Assembly: GCA_003062345.1 (NCBI GenBank) | Contig: PQCO01000150.1 | Location: 1-14,548 of the forward strand | Length of the DNA: 14,548 nt | Direction: 5' to 3' | Source: Sedimenticola_A endophacoides | GTDB lineage: Bacteria > Pseudomonadota > Gammaproteobacteria > Chromatiales > Chromatiaceae | Shown: piece after piece, positions 14,526 through 14,548 of the stretch | Layout: each line of letters opens with the position of its first letter | Numbering within the stretch: the first letter of the stretch is position 1 | Notes under the pieces: model-generated | What the model was told of the DNA's origin: nothing | Databases searched by the model: none | The model's input: the letters and a program-made list of their open reading frames with translations, nothing else | Position numbers and translations under genes: made by a program

Positions 14526-14548
14526 ATGTCCAAGTCTACCCAAGAACC
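14526..14548 (+). CDS. Transposase start, truncated by the window edge
   Basis: Only seven codons are visible (MSKSTQE), beginning seven bases after AACGAGG at 14512-14518. Position near the IS left end, just after the promoter and leader, is what one expects of a transposase. An N-terminus of this kind would suit an IS1380-type transposase, but seven residues cannot settle the family. Confidence 0.6.

Larger units (their letters stand above)
14424..14548 (+). mobile_element. Left end of an insertion sequence (continues past the window)
   Basis: The polymerase reading frame loses all similarity right after its VDEAFL motif, at about 14424 (plus or minus 3 bases). The following sequence is much more AT-rich (TTATTCATAAAAAAGGG), contains a promoter and a structured leader, and leads to a new start codon at 14526. 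The first bases, CCTAG, resemble ends of some IS1380-family elements, but I cannot confirm the family. The right end, inverted repeat and target duplication lie outside. Confidence 0.75.

Noticed and set aside
1..14548. CRISPR array, tRNA or rRNA genes
   Set aside because: No regularly spaced repeats, no cloverleaf-like segments and no rRNA-like sequence seen on either strand by eye.

Overview
GC-rich bacterial DNA with tightly packed, overlapping genes. Host: the protein set (Hox-type NAD-reducing [NiFe]-hydrogenase, PQQ aldose dehydrogenase, GDP-fucose genes, HlyD secretion adaptor) suggests a proteobacterium. My best guess from recalled protein resemblance is a sulfur-oxidising or purple sulfur gammaproteobacterium. 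A GTTC-N7-GTTC motif, the SOS-box form of alphaproteobacteria, is a conflicting hint, so the class stays open.

Layout. (1) 1-1531: a short TPR-like tail containing a hairpin repeat, overlapping a HlyD-type secretion adaptor gene. (2) 1809-6802, + strand: hoxF-hoxU-hoxY-hoxH-hoxW, a complete soluble NAD-linked [NiFe]-hydrogenase of the Cupriavidus (Ralstonia) type with its own maturation protease. Every junction is an ATGA or ATGANTGA overlap. No hoxE and no hyp genes lie in the window. (3) 6799-7908, - strand: an exported PQQ-dependent aldose sugar dehydrogenase, convergent with hoxW and sharing a CTAG stop. (4) 8037-8579, + strand: a four-helix membrane protein of unknown role. (5) 13777-8767, - strand: gmd-fcl-manC-manB, the route from mannose-6-phosphate to GDP-L-fucose, with an attenuator-like hairpin in the leader. 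(6) 14085-14548, + strand: the first 114 codons of a Y-family DNA polymerase, cut by the left end of an insertion sequence whose transposase starts at 14526.

How the genes work together. The Hox genes form one enzyme: HoxYH handles H2, HoxFU handles NAD(H), and HoxW trims the HoxH precursor. The GDP-fucose genes form a second module that supplies activated sugar for a surface polysaccharide. I found no wholly new multi-gene system. The most unusual signals are regulatory: the IS leader combines an internal extended -10 promoter with a hairpin that can hide the transposase ribosome-binding site only on read-through transcripts, and the SOS-like direct repeat abuts the -10 of the broken polymerase gene.
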